A stretch of 64,000 nt of DNA, from the NCBI GenBank assembly GCA_964030785.1, contig OZ034967.1, positions 52,667,533 to 52,731,532 on the forward strand, read 5' to 3'. Below the pieces are notes generated by a model. The model saw nothing but the letters and a program-made list of their open reading frames with translations, was not told the origin of the DNA and did no database searches. The first letter of the stretch is position 1. Every line of letters starts with the position of its first letter. This stretch comes from Siderastrea siderea (lineage: Eukaryota; Cnidaria; Anthozoa; Scleractinia; Rhizangiidae). Made by a program: the position numbers and the translations under genes. Positions 45,798-57,050 of this stretch are shown here, piece after piece.

Positions 45798-47138
45798 ATT
45801 GGTAAGCTGTTCAAACAAAGTTCAAAACCTTAATTATTGTTTATGCACAGACGAAGCTAAAAACGGTACAAAAATCATAAAACAAGGTAATTTGTCGGAA
45901 GCCATAACAATTCCTTTTTTTTTTTTTTTTTTTTTACTATTTTCATCGTTAACCCTGTACTCGACTCCTCTACGCTTTTTTAATAGCCAACTGGAATGCC
46001 CCCTCTCAGGCAAGTTGAGATTTCTACATATCAGGATTTTGTTTGTTCGTTGCAATATTTTTTTATAATACAATCGGCCTAACAAGCTGTTAGAGTTAAA
46101 CACAAACTGGGCACCTAGTGTAGGCTAGTAACTGCCAAAAGAACATTTAATAAAAACAACTTACGATAATGTTCACAATAAAAAACAGCTGTGTTCTTAA
46201 GGTTAAATGGGGGATTTTCTAATTAAGTTCATGAGCAAGTTCACACATGAGTTCGTGTGTAAGTTAATGGGTGAGTTCATGGGGAGTTCAAGTCCGTTAA
46301 TGTAAATATAATAGTTATTATTCTCTGCAGTCGAACTTGTTTGGACTACTTTAGTTTAAACGTTCTTTGAAGACACAGTTTTTTCCAGTGAGCGTCTGCA
46401 CTCATCGCTCTCTTCAACTGGCTATTATATTGCTTGCAAGGGTAATCGTATTTCCACGGAACTAGCACAACTATTCATTCAAATGCCAATATATTTGTTA
46501 TTGGTTTGATTTCCTGCACTTGGAGGAATTCTCTGACAGAAGTTGCGTTCGTGGCTTTTAACAACCATAGATCTTTACCTGTATTTTAGTGTTTCTATAG
46601 GCTCAGAATTTCAACTTAATTGCAAAACTGCCTCAAAAAACTCAGGTTAAACCACGCGGGATCGCGATTAAGTGTCTGTGTTGATCTGTTGCTAGTATTC
46701 CTTCTAGACTTCTGGAAGAAGTGGGATGGTGTGATTGAGCCAAGAATGTAAAGCATCCCTCTTTCTGAGGGCTGAAGCGTCTAGGAGCATCACTACTCCC
46801 CCTAGAAGAGATGTTATTCCTTCGCAGGGTTCCCCCCCCCCTCTGGTAGCTATTTATATACCTGGATGGAGAGAGACCATATGGAGTAAAGTCTTTGCCA
46901 AACTACTGTAACATTGCGCCTCCACACTTCAAAGGGTGGACCACCTGTCTACTATACTCTGTTTTACTTCGTACCACTCTAGCTGGCTTGGCAGTGTGCG
47001 AATTTAGTTTAAAGTGTATCGTGAATTTAAAAAAAAGATAAAAAATGATAAAAAATGATAAAAAACTTCAATGGCACTTATATTAACGTTTATTTGATAC
47101 TTCGTTCAAATTGCGGGTTGCGCCTAAATGTATCTGTT

Positions 47139-47177
<39 letters not shown>

Positions 47178-47222
47178 TTCATTCATTTCTTTATTTATTT
47201 ATTTATCTATCTATCTACCTAT

Positions 47223-47253
<31 letters not shown>

Positions 47254-48936
47254 TCTATTTTGTGTTTGTTATGGCACTTGCAAGCCCGATCTCACTTGGG
47301 CGTGGTGAGAGTTGTTTGAAGGCAAAAGATATTGAGGCATGCAGTGCAGTAGTCGAAGAGTGCGACGCGGAATGGAAAATTCGACAACCGCGCTGGATAA
47401 ATTTTTTCCAAGGATGAGGCAGGTTCAATTGAATCAACTTGTGTCGCTTCCCGACACAGATTTCAATATACAAATACTGAAAATATATTGACACCGAGGA
47501 GAAATGCTTAAAGCAGGCGGAAAGACCCTCATATAGGCGGTATAGGCATGTTCTGCCCCAAAGAAAACAGGGTATAAATCTCGCAACATTCTGTTCTGAA
47601 ATAGACTACGTTTTCCCATCAACTAAATAGTTTGCAGACTTTTGCCGTTTTAGGCGGTAAAAGAGCGAGCACTTTTAATGGTTTGGTACGAAATATGATA
47701 TGCAAAATTATATATTTTGGTTGAAACAGGGTAAATGTCTCAACCTATGGGTGGCATTTTCCCCACCAAAAGTTCCGTTGGATAGCCCTCCGGCCGGATC
47801 AGTAAAATGTCCGTGTTACAGAACTTTCTGTTGTGGTGGACAATGAAGTAAGCATATGTCACACATCAACTGAGCAGATAAAGGCGTTTCTTAGTTCCGA
47901 CTTGCATATAATTTTTAACTCTACATAGGTGTACGTAAATTTTACTCTCTTTTTAATTAATTTTAATGGCAGAAACATATACATTTCCTTTTCGTTATAT
48001 TTGTAATGCGCATTTGATCATGTATTTATGTTAATTTGCGCAATATTAAATAATAAATATTATTATTATTATTATTATTCCGTGTTAAGTTCTCATGAGC
48101 GATATTATCATGCAAATTAAAACGAATCAACAGTGCCATTCGTGGCCAGATTGACTTCACGTCAAGCTGGGTAAACAGCGGTATTTAATTGATCAACATA
48201 ATGGTATGAATTACTTTACGTGTCAGCAGTTGCCTTGGAGTGAGCGTCAAAGAACCGTATTGCACAGGTAAGAGGCCTAGCATTTATATTTTTCAACATT
48301 ATTTGATTGCATCATGAATTATTATTTATTACTGATCTTTCTTTTTATCTTGATTTCTAACTTCCACGAACATTACTCTAAGTTAATTTCTATTTTATTA
48401 CGCGCGAAGACATAGTGATATTTGCAATAATTTTTTTTCAAAACGAAATTCAAGATTTGGTAGTGCTCAAAACCAAATACTACATTATGGTTTTAAATTG
48501 TTTTTGGGTCAATGAAAAGGATGTCATAGTGATTCGGTTTCTTCGGACAACTGAATGGAATAGGAAGAAGCTACAATTGCGCGCCATTTTCTTTATGCGC
48601 TTTTTCTAATTATCAACCGTTTACTCGTTTAACATTGAAATAACAGCTAATATTGCCTTTACAGGACGCCATTGTTGAAACGTCAGACCTGATAATAACA
48701 AATCTATTGAAGAAATAAAAGGAGATCTATTATTCATAACTCCCTTTTGTTCAATTCGTCATGGTCAAACTACTGTATCTAAACTAACTGTATCTAGACT
48801 GTAAAACTGTTTTGTTCAATCCCGCCCAACTTCAAAATTGAATTTTCAAAAAGTATCAACGTTTATTTAAATATAAGCTAGAACCCAGAAGAAGAAAAAT
48901 GCTGCTTATAGCTATTAATTGAATTGCCGTACTTTG
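45798..48936. other. no gene seen; microsatellites
   Basis: Intergenic sequence between genes 1 and 2. It contains a T run near 45915-45935, a TTTA run with variants (47138-47262) and a TTA run (48057-48079). A segment near 46840-46930 (ACCTGGATGGAGAGAGACC) resembles one at 60598-60690 and may be another interspersed family. Predicted peptides are low complexity. Confidence 0.5.
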
Positions 48937-49330
48937 GGATTTCATCCACAGACTCAAAAGTTTGAACCACCTCGTACAGAATAATAAACAGCACCACAGG
49001 AAAGTACTGTTTAGCAGCCAGGTCTAGCCAGTTTCAGTTTGAATATTAATTCTTTAGGATTTCATCCACAGACTCAAAAGGTGGAACCATCTACCCAGAC
49101 ACCTTCTACTCAGCATATTAAAAGTAGCACAGGAAATTGCCGCTTGTTAGCTTTCTTCTTCGCGGTCGTGCTTTGCGATTCCATCTGAGGACTCAGTTAT
49201 CCGCTTTTCATAGTATATCAAACGCTACCAGCAGAAAGGACTGCTTTAATACCAGCAGTTTCATTTGAATGTTTTTACTTGAGGATTTCGTTCACACACT
49301 CAGAAGGTAGAACCACTTTAAAATACTTCT
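48937..49330. repeat. degenerate ~120-bp tandem repeat upstream of gene 2
   Basis: GGATTTCATCCACAGACTCA starts a unit at 48937 and again at 49057. Weaker units start near 49178 and 49283. Shared internal motifs include GGAACCA and a TTCAGTTTGAAT-like segment. Related units occur at 63704 and about 63930 downstream of gene 3. The location just before the gene 2 start makes a regulatory role possible, but it may be plain satellite. Confidence 0.7.
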
Positions 49331-49611
49331 ACCAAACGGGGTTTGGTAGAGGGGTTGACAATTCGCATTGACTTCCTTTGATCATCGTATTTTCAAACTG
49401 TCAATAGAACCATGTACCGCAAATATTTTTTTAAAGTGACCATATTATCCAGGGTTCTCCATCGTAAAGAAAAGTTTATGCACATATTGGTGTCCACTTG
49501 AAAGGTTCGTGGCTAGTCAGTGTCAGCTTCAATTGTAAACCCTTTCCAGGCCAGTTGGTTTGGCGCCTAATATTGCATAATTTATTCATTTATTTTTAGG
49601 CTAGCATAAGA

Positions 49612-50502
49612 ATGATGATGTTATTGTCGTTTGTCTTTTTTATGACCTTGTTGGATTCAGGTCATGGTAAGTTGATTTCTCTTGTTATGCAGCCAGTAAG
49701 GCGTGTAAAAAGCGCCAAGGTTTCTGTACCTCGCCGTAATGGGTCAGAGAAAAATAGCAAATGGAAAATGAAAGAAATACACCTCTGCAATTAGTTACTA
49801 GGGACTTAATCCATGGCGCTCGTGGTGTAGAAAGTGCACAGCACCTTTAATTTCTGATCGTAAAACTAGTCCTCACAATGCCCCCTCCCCTCCCCTAGCC
49901 TCCCCACCCACCCGACCATCACTTTAACCGCTTTTAGTGGTATGCTTGGCCTAGTTTTTAAAACAATCTTTAGCGCCTTGGAATGCCGTTTAAATTTTAA
50001 TTGTATATGTATGTTCTAGTCCATTTCAATTCTACTAACTGAGTCTCGATAAGGATTTTAACGACAACATCGAAAGTCGACTGGTTCTGCTCTCTATCGT
50101 CTCTACGACGGTAGAGACCAGTTATGGAGCAAAATAACATTTTTAAGTTGAAATCCAACACGCCACCTTACCCTTTAAGAGGAGATTTCTTTATGACCTT
50201 TTAGATTCTTCTCATTACTTACAAGGCGTTTCATGGTCTGGCCCCCACATATCTATCGGAACTGCTCACTGTCTATATATAGGCCATCCCGCTGTTTACG
50301 CTCTGAAATTTCTAATCTACTCGTGGTCCCCACATATAGAACAAAATTGTACGGAGCAAGAGCCTTTGCTGTTGCAGCTCCTACATTGTGGAGTAAACTG
50401 CCTAGCGCGATCACTGAAGAACTCTGAATCTGTAGCCACTTTCAAAACGAGCTTGAAAAGCTTCCTTTTCAAAAATTAATCATTATAATTGTTATGTTAG
50501 TT

Positions 50503-50570
<68 letters not shown>

Positions 50571-53500
50571 ATTATTATTATTTATTTTCGTAGGAAGATT
50601 GCTTCCACGTGAGAAGGTTGTTTTGGACAAGAAAGAAGCGTTCAACTTCTTTAAAATCTTCAAGGATAACATTGACCACGAATGCTATGAAGAGGGTTGT
50701 ACGTTTAACGAGGTTGTTAAGCACTATGGACATTCGGAGAAGTCGGTAGGTTGACCACCTTTTATTCTGACTTTGAGAAACCTCTGAAGAAAAGTTTTCT
50801 TACGAAACACCCTGCCTAACTTTTGAATCCTGTTCCAAAATGTAGTCGAAGTCCCACTTTATTGAAAGAAAAATTGCTAAAAAATAAATTCAGCTGTCAA
50901 AACCAATGCAATTGCTCTCATTTTACCCTCCTATTAGAGTAGCTCTTTCAACAATGATGGTAAATCCGTGAGTAAATTTGTCATTCCTTCCTTTTAATAG
51001 ATGTCTTACTATTGAAGGATTAAAGGGTTTTTTTTAATTGTCTCATTGCAGTACGAATACTGGAACACTTACCAATGCAAGCAATTCAAAAAGGACTGCG
51101 ACGGTACTTTCAATTGTAACAACTTATTTTAAGGAAGCCAAAGATAAGCTAAGATCTTGAATCTCCCAAAATTCAGTTGTTTTCAAATAAAAGGAGCTAA
51201 CAATGAGCCAGAGAGGTAGCTAAACAGTGTTTAATTGTACTTAAACATCGCTTTGCGCTGAATTTCAAGCTTTTTTAGACATGTAAAGCAAACACGCGCA
51301 CACGCGAAATACTGTCTCTACGCTGAACCGCAATTTTAGCCGAAAACTAACTTGGCAACATGACGTATCTCGATGGTGTAAACAATGGCGTTGCGGTTTT
51401 CAGAGTTCTTGGGATGATTTGAATGAATCCGAGCATGTGTATTTGCAAAAGGCGATTTGTCTGTACTACTCAAGCCAAAGAGAATTTTTTATCTAGTGTT
51501 TAACACTGACCCCAACGCCACGTCCAAGAAGACTGTAATCCTTTTTGACTTTTTAATTTTGTTGCAGATGTTGCTTGCCGCGGGAATGCCCTTGGAATGG
51601 AGAACTCAAAAATTTCTGGGGGAGGAATTCTTGCCTCTTCGTGGTATTCACCGTATGTGGACTTTCTTCCCTCTCAAGGGCGACTGAATAACAACAAAGG
51701 ATCCTGGTGCCCGAAAGCTGAAGATCAAGACAAGCATCCGTACCTTCAGGTAAGGAGCGGGAATAATTCTTGCATAGGGGGTGAAAATAAAAATGGATAA
51801 TTTAGAGAGAAATCACGTATCAGTGTTTTTTATTTTCTAGAAATGGAAGGCAGGGTCATTTTTATGACTTTCTTGTAATTTAGGAAGGTTAGATCACGCT
51901 AAAAATGCAAAACCTTAACGAGCAATCTATGCAGCTGTGATTCCGGCACATAGGGCGCTTTTCAACTGGGTTTCACAAAACCAAAACCAACTAGTAATTA
52001 CCTAGCCAATCACAACAACCAGAAATGAACCAACTGAACCAATCAGAACGAACGAACAATTCAATACGTGTATCAGGCGCGATTTGGTTTGATTTTTACT
52101 TCTAAATTGGTTGAGAAAATGGCGCGAGCTTTATAAACCAATCACAGGAAGAAGTGAACGCTAACCAAAGCAAGCGAGAATTATTTTCGACACTTCGTTG
52201 AAAACTCCTCACGATACACTGTTTTTGGCCTGTTTAAGAAGCGAAATTATCTTTATGTTATTAACTTATCAACAGACATGAGAAACGTTTGCTACGTTGA
52301 TATCAAATAAAAAAGTAATGGGTATATCCTCAACAGGTTGAGCTTCCTCAGCGCCATGGAGTGTGTGCAGTAGCCACGCAGGGATCTGCCTTATACGATA
52401 CTGATTACGCCACGAAATACGAGATTCAGACTTCACTGGACAGAAAGAACTGGGTGACATACAAAGAAAATGGCACCGACAAGGTAAAAATCCCAGGACT
52501 TCGACCACAAGGGTCACTAAAGAAATTTCCGTCTTAATCAGTCAGTAGCCATATTAGTTTTGTCAAGATTGTGTCGTCAAGCCACTGTTACAGTTTAACC
52601 TAAGGGTTACGAAAGATGGTTCGAGTAAAACAACACATACAATTTTGTTTGTCCAAATAGATTTCTATTTCACAAAACCTTTGCAATAGGAAAGAAAAAG
52701 TCCGTCGGGAAGGTCAGTGACAAGATCAACGCCCCAACCACTTTGCCATGTCTCATTCCCCTACTAAGAAAGTGAATTTAAGTGCACTTACAACATATTG
52801 ACGTTTCGACAGAGCAGATTTTGACAAATTCAGCTTCGCGCAGGATGATATGGTGGACTGAAGCACAAACATTTACTGAAGCCGATTTAAACATTACTTT
52901 TTCTCTATTTTTAACAGGTGTTTTCCGGAAACACTAAGGCCAAAGATATGGTAAAACGCAACCTGGACCAACCTGTTTTAGCCATGTTTGTCCGGTTTGT
53001 GCCCAAAGAGTGGAAAAGCTGGCCATGTATGCGTGTTGAAGTTTATGGAAAACCTGCTAGTAAGTCAAAGCGAGGGTCCATACCACTGAGTATTCCACTG
53101 TCAGCTAGCGTTTGCAAGGGAGAAAATTCGAGTTTTAAGAAGAACAATAATTAGTATGACATGCTTCAGTCCTTCAATATGACCTGCGGAAATTCTGCGG
53201 AAAGTCTGATTTGTCTAGTTTCCACTATACTCTCTGTATATCACGATCGTTGGGGGTCGAGTTCACCAATCTCTGCCGACCATCGTTATACAAATGATGA
53301 CGCGTGGCCAGTCGACTTTATCGCTTAATGTATTTTACTAACGGTAAGAAGTTGAATCATTGCTATCTACATTAAGTTGTACCTTATTTGTATTAAACAC
53401 CGTGACAAAACTGTCCACGGTTGATACATCCGTTTTTTTCTTCAGTGGGCCAGGAGCTTGTTTCATTATCATCATTATCATATTATCATTATATGAAGCG

Positions 53501-55445
53501 CAAAAAACTGAGCCAAACGCGAAGAAAGCAAAGCAAGAAAATATAAACTGTACCCATGAACGGTACCTGTCTCACAAAAATAATTTCGATGAACTGCAAT
53601 CTGCTTCCAATCTTGTGATCCTGCACTTTATCTTGAAATTGTGCGGACGCAGTACGCAGTACGCATGCGTCTGCATCTATGTCATCGTCTTTCAGACTTT
53701 GTTTGTTTGTTTGAGTTTGGTACGGGCTCCTGAGTCTAGAGTAAATCAGGGCAGCGGTTTTCTTGGGGGTGGGGAGGTTTATTCAGCGGGGAGTAAGGAA
53801 GGGAGGGGTTTGCAGAAGACTCGGGCTGTTTGGTCGGCGGGGTAGTGTCTAGGCGACCAAACCGCTGATCAAAGAATTCTTGGAAAGCTGGACGGTTCCG
53901 TTTCTCTTGATTCCTGAAAATGCTGACACGATCTGCTGGCACAAGCTAAAGAGCTTACGTAGTGTGAGTACGACATTGCGTTCGCCTGTTTCTGCTTCAT
54001 GTTTACTATAAATTTTGTACTTATTGTACTTCTTGCGTACCTAAGGACCATTTATGTTCTTGTTTTTTTTTTTTTCAGATTGCACAGTGAGGACAACAGA
54101 CAACAAATGTTGCGTGTTTCCATTTATGTACGAGGGAGAGCGAATGTTTAACTGCGTGTCCTACTCATTTGGCAGGAAATGGTGCGCAACAACGTCCGAC
54201 TATGATAAGGACGGTGAATGGGGAAAATGCTTAGGTTTGTTTAGGTCTCAGTATTCAGACTCTAGCGAGATGACCCAAAGCCCGAAGACACTATTATTCT
54301 ACTATAGTTCTTGAACTGTGAGAGGCTTTCACAAAGCCGCTACTATGTAGCCCAGAAATTAAAGCCTCATTCTAGCCCCCTTTACCCAAACGAGTCTTCA
54401 AATTACACCTTTAACAAAGGGACTTAGATGAGTTCTAGCGAAGGATTTCCTCGAATTTCCACTCTGTCTTGGTGTTTATTAAAAAATATGCTCCCTCAAT
54501 TTAGTGTGTTGCATGAGCCTCGTGGTAAGAGTATAGTTCGTCTTTGATAGTGTAGATCTTCTTGATGAGAGAATAATTTAATCTGCCCCCCCCCCCCCCC
54601 CCCCCACCTCGGTAACACGGAAAGCCATAAAAATCTACACGTAGAACAAAATTTCATTTTTCAAATCTGCATACTTAATCTCCACAGTATCAACGAACGC
54701 TTTTCATTCAACAAATTTATTTCAACTAATTTATTCTTGTTTTTCACGTTGCCATTTTCCTACCAATAGCTCCACCGGTCTCCATAAACAACCAACCACA
54801 ATTCCTTGATTCGCTCAGACAAAGGTTAACGCTCCAAACGTCAGCTGTCAATCTCATTACAGTGGCCAATTTACCGTGTCAACTCAGTTGATAACTCCGA
54901 ATGTTTTTTGTTTTGATTGGTTAAGAAGTGGCGGATTGCCCTAGCTAAATTATATTAAGGGGCCGTTCACATGATACTGGAATGACTTTCATTCATTCTA
55001 TTCCCATTTATTTCTCCGTATCTGTTTACATGATACCGAGACGAAATTTCGTTCCCGTATAAGTCATTCCGGAATGAGTTCATTCCGGTTTTCAATCCGA
55101 ACGAAATTCTCGTTCTGGTAAGACATTTCATTCTGGCATCATGTAAACTGAAAACAAACTCCGTTCTTAGATGAAACCGCAAACCGTATAGTCAGGGACG
55201 AGTGGCGCATGCGTATCGTTTTCAAGAAGGCAGACAAAACGGTCGTTTTCAAGATGGTCGTGCCCGTCGATTTTGTCATATGAATGCAGTACGAACTTCA
55301 TTTTGGAACGAAACTCATTATGGTATCATGTGAACAGCCCCTAAGACTAAGAAGGCCGGTGATGGTAAATTTCCTAATTCTCCAGTTTAAGTTTGCCATT
55401 TATAACAAATTATTCTCTTTCTTCACAGAGGAAGACTTGAAGTAA
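49612..55445 (+). CDS. gene 2: secreted Gla-like / F5/8C / fibronectin type II protein
   Basis: Eight coding exons: 49612-49666, 50594-50745, 51052-51103, 51568-51749, 52337-52483, 52918-53059, 54079-54234, 55429-55445. Every junction has AG/GT and consistent phase; the total is 903 bases, 300 residues. The start is MMMLLSFVFFMTLLDSGHG, a clear signal peptide; an acceptor TTTATTTTTAG at 49599 suggests a 5' UTR intron. Domains: Gla-like (about residues 19-85), F5/8C (about 90-240), FN2 (about 245-293), then EEDLK and stop. There is no membrane anchor. Gene 3 is a tandem paralog. The product should be exported and bind Ca2+, phospholipid or matrix; the exact role is unknown. Domain calls are strong for F5/8C and FN2, moderate for Gla. 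Confidence 0.85.
50190..50480 (+). mobile_element. 3' fragment of a CR1/L2-like LINE reverse transcriptase
   Basis: Translation shows YRPSRCLRSEISNLLVVPTY and GARAFAVAAPTLWSKLPSAI, the typical C-terminus of CR1/L2-type LINE proteins. A frameshift lies between the YLSELLTVY part and the rest. It sits in the first intron of gene 2, followed by an ATT run. Confidence 0.75.
50503..50578. repeat. (ATT)n microsatellite
   Basis: About 23 ATT units at the tail of the LINE fragment, only 15 bases before the splice acceptor of the Gla exon at 50594. Length changes here could affect splicing. Confidence 0.95.
50594..51103 (+). CDS. gene 2 exons: Gla-like domain
   Basis: Exons 50594-50745 and 51052-51103. 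The product after the signal peptide has VVLDKKEAFNFF, reminiscent of the vertebrate propeptide VFL..E.A..IL, then NIDHECYEEGCTFNEVV and YEYWNTYQC. This follows the vertebrate Gla order N-L-E-R-E-C-x-E-E-x-C ... F-W-x-x-Y, including the ExxxExC motif at ECYEEGC. If modified by gamma-glutamyl carboxylase, the Glu residues would bind Ca2+. A separate dibasic propeptide cleavage site is not visible. The two-exon split with a phase-0 intron before YEYW recurs in gene 3. Confidence 0.7.
51568..53059 (+). CDS. gene 2 exons: F5/8C (discoidin) domain
   Basis: Exons 51568-51749, 52337-52483 and 52918-53059. Landmarks: DVACRGNALGM start, ILASSWYSPYV, GSWCPKAEDQ, YLQ|VELPQRHGVCAVATQGSA, TDYATKYEIQTS and CMRVEVYGK. 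The intron after YLQ is absent in gene 3, while the intron before VFSGNT (phase 0) is shared by all F5/8C copies in the window. Confidence 0.9.
54079..54234 (+). CDS. gene 2 exon: fibronectin type II domain
   Basis: Phase 1 to phase 1, acceptor after a long T run. It encodes CCVFPFMYEGERMFNC, then KWCATTSDYDKDGEWGKC. This fits the FN2 pattern C-x2-P-F-x-[FY]-x7-C-x8-W-C-x4-D-Y-x5-W-x2-C. FN2 modules bind collagen or gelatin in vertebrate proteins, so matrix binding is the likely role. Confidence 0.9.
54958..55342. mobile_element. 385-bp MITE
   Basis: The left end AGGGGCCGTTCACATGATA is the inverted complement of the right end TATCATGTGAACAGCCCCT. GAACGAAA / TTTCGTTC motifs recur inside. It lies in the last intron of gene 2. 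No coding capacity. A poly-C run lies upstream near 54587-54605. Confidence 0.85.
55429..55445 (+). CDS. gene 2 last coding exon
   Basis: After acceptor CTTTCTTCACAG it encodes EEDLK and TAA at 55443-55445. Very short, but phase and the AATAAA 175 bases downstream support it. Confidence 0.75.
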
Positions 55446-55619
55446 ACGGCAAAAAAGTTCAACTCAGCTGTTCAAGCACAAAAGCTGGAAGTAGAAAGAT
55501 TTTTAGTTGGAAAAGACAGACCAGTTACTTTGCACATTTTCTTCTTTGTCACATGCACATACATGGGTTATTTTTAAACCTTAGATTGTTATGCGGTGTT
55601 CGTAGAGAGAAAAGCATTA

Positions 55620-55625
55620 AATAAA
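55620..55625 (+). terminator. polyadenylation signal of gene 2
   Basis: AATAAA, 175 bases after the stop codon, the first canonical signal downstream. Confidence 0.65.
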
Positions 55626-57050
55626 CCACATTTATACACCAGCCTTTTTATTGGATTATGTACGGCCTGACTCTCAATACTGACTCCTAGAAAGTGAGTG
55701 TATACATGCATTTTAATTTAATGTATACTTACGCCACCCCTTCAATATCTCTACTTTGATCTTCTCCACATAGAGGGAAAATGAAAATGGCAAGGAACGA
55801 TGGGAAGGTAGCTCTAAAAAAATAGAGCTAGCTCTCTTACACGAATTTCCATTCGTTTTTGCCTTAATTTTTTTGTGAAGTTTTTTTGTGGGAACACTGA
55901 CATACTGCTAAAGAATAAGGAGGCTTTTGAGTCACATTCATAGCCAAATTTTCCCACGGAACAATTGTGTCTTGTTCTTGCCTTTTTGGCCTTGACAACA
56001 ACTTGACAACCTTCTCAGCTCGCAAACGATGAGAAACTGTATTGATTTTTAAACGTTGACAATAAGAATTTCTTGCTTTGTTTGGATAGCAAAACAGGTT
56101 TTGTGAAAGCACAGGGGCACCCAACGGTTCGTTTCGGGAGATATCTGTTCGGTGAGGCCTAAATCGCCTGAGAAATTTGGATTTAATTGCAGTGAAAAAT
56201 AGAGATTTTTTGGCGAAAATAAGCTAAGCTAGCATTTTCGGAGAGCTGTCAGCAGCTATAAAATTTGGCTGATAGGATTCTGCTCCCTAAAATTTTTTAA
56301 GGCCTTAGTTTTCAGCTAAAACCTCCGAACAGATCAACCAGTGTTAGCTGACACAAGTATGCCTTTAAAAGCTCTGAAACAATCCAAGAAAGTAGAAAAT
56401 GATATTTGAAGTATTTCGCTAAAATTTTCTTGTTAGGTGCCCTTGAAAGCAAGTCAAACTCCATAGGATAACTACCAATTGCTCTTTTTGTTTATTTACC
56501 ATCTAGTTTCACTTCTGGATCCTCATTACACGGCTAGCCTCTGACTGAAATGAAACACACGTCAAGTTCCTTTTATAAAAAAAAAAAAAAACAATGAAAA
56601 TATTCCATATACGACTAAATTAAATGCAAACGCAGTCCATAAACCTAATCCGTGACATGCAAGAAATGTATGGAACATTAGCTTTACAACCTTAAATATC
56701 TCCAACTGATCTTTCATTTAGGCTAAATTCCTCTTTTGTTTTTTTCTGGATCAATTCTCTCGTTCTTTTGTTTAAAGTTTCAGACCATTTGCATGTATTG
56801 TAGTAAATATTGAAATTCCGTGCCTCTGAGTCTATTCTGTGATTAAAAAATTTTATCGACTTGTTAGTCTAGCTGTGTTTGAATTCATCTCGGTTGACGG
56901 ACAATTAGAGGATTTGATGGACGATTATTTATGGTTGCACAATTGACCATGCATAGTATTTTCAAATGAGCAGTAACGATTAAAACAGGCGCCAAAATTG
57001 CCAGATAGGACAAGAGACAATATCATTTCACAGCTGATTGTGTAACAAAA
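55626..57050. other. intergenic, no gene seen
   Basis: Spacer between gene 2 and gene 3. Only short frames on both strands. It should hold the gene 3 promoter. A possible 5' UTR acceptor (TCATTTCACAG) lies at about 57032, shortly before the gene 3 ATG. Confidence 0.5.

Noticed and set aside
47055..47417. Hydrophobic YLFIYLFI-type open frames
   Set aside because: Pure translation of the TTTA microsatellite in three frames.
50494..50754. Leucine-run N-terminus fused to the Gla exon as an alternative gene 2 start
   Set aside because: The Leu run is the ATT microsatellite. A proper splice acceptor lies at 50593, and the signal-peptide exon at 49612 matches in phase.
53360..53845. 161-residue frame in the gene 2 intron before FN2
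   Set aside because: No domain, low complexity near its start, and a gene 2 intron on the same strand explains it.
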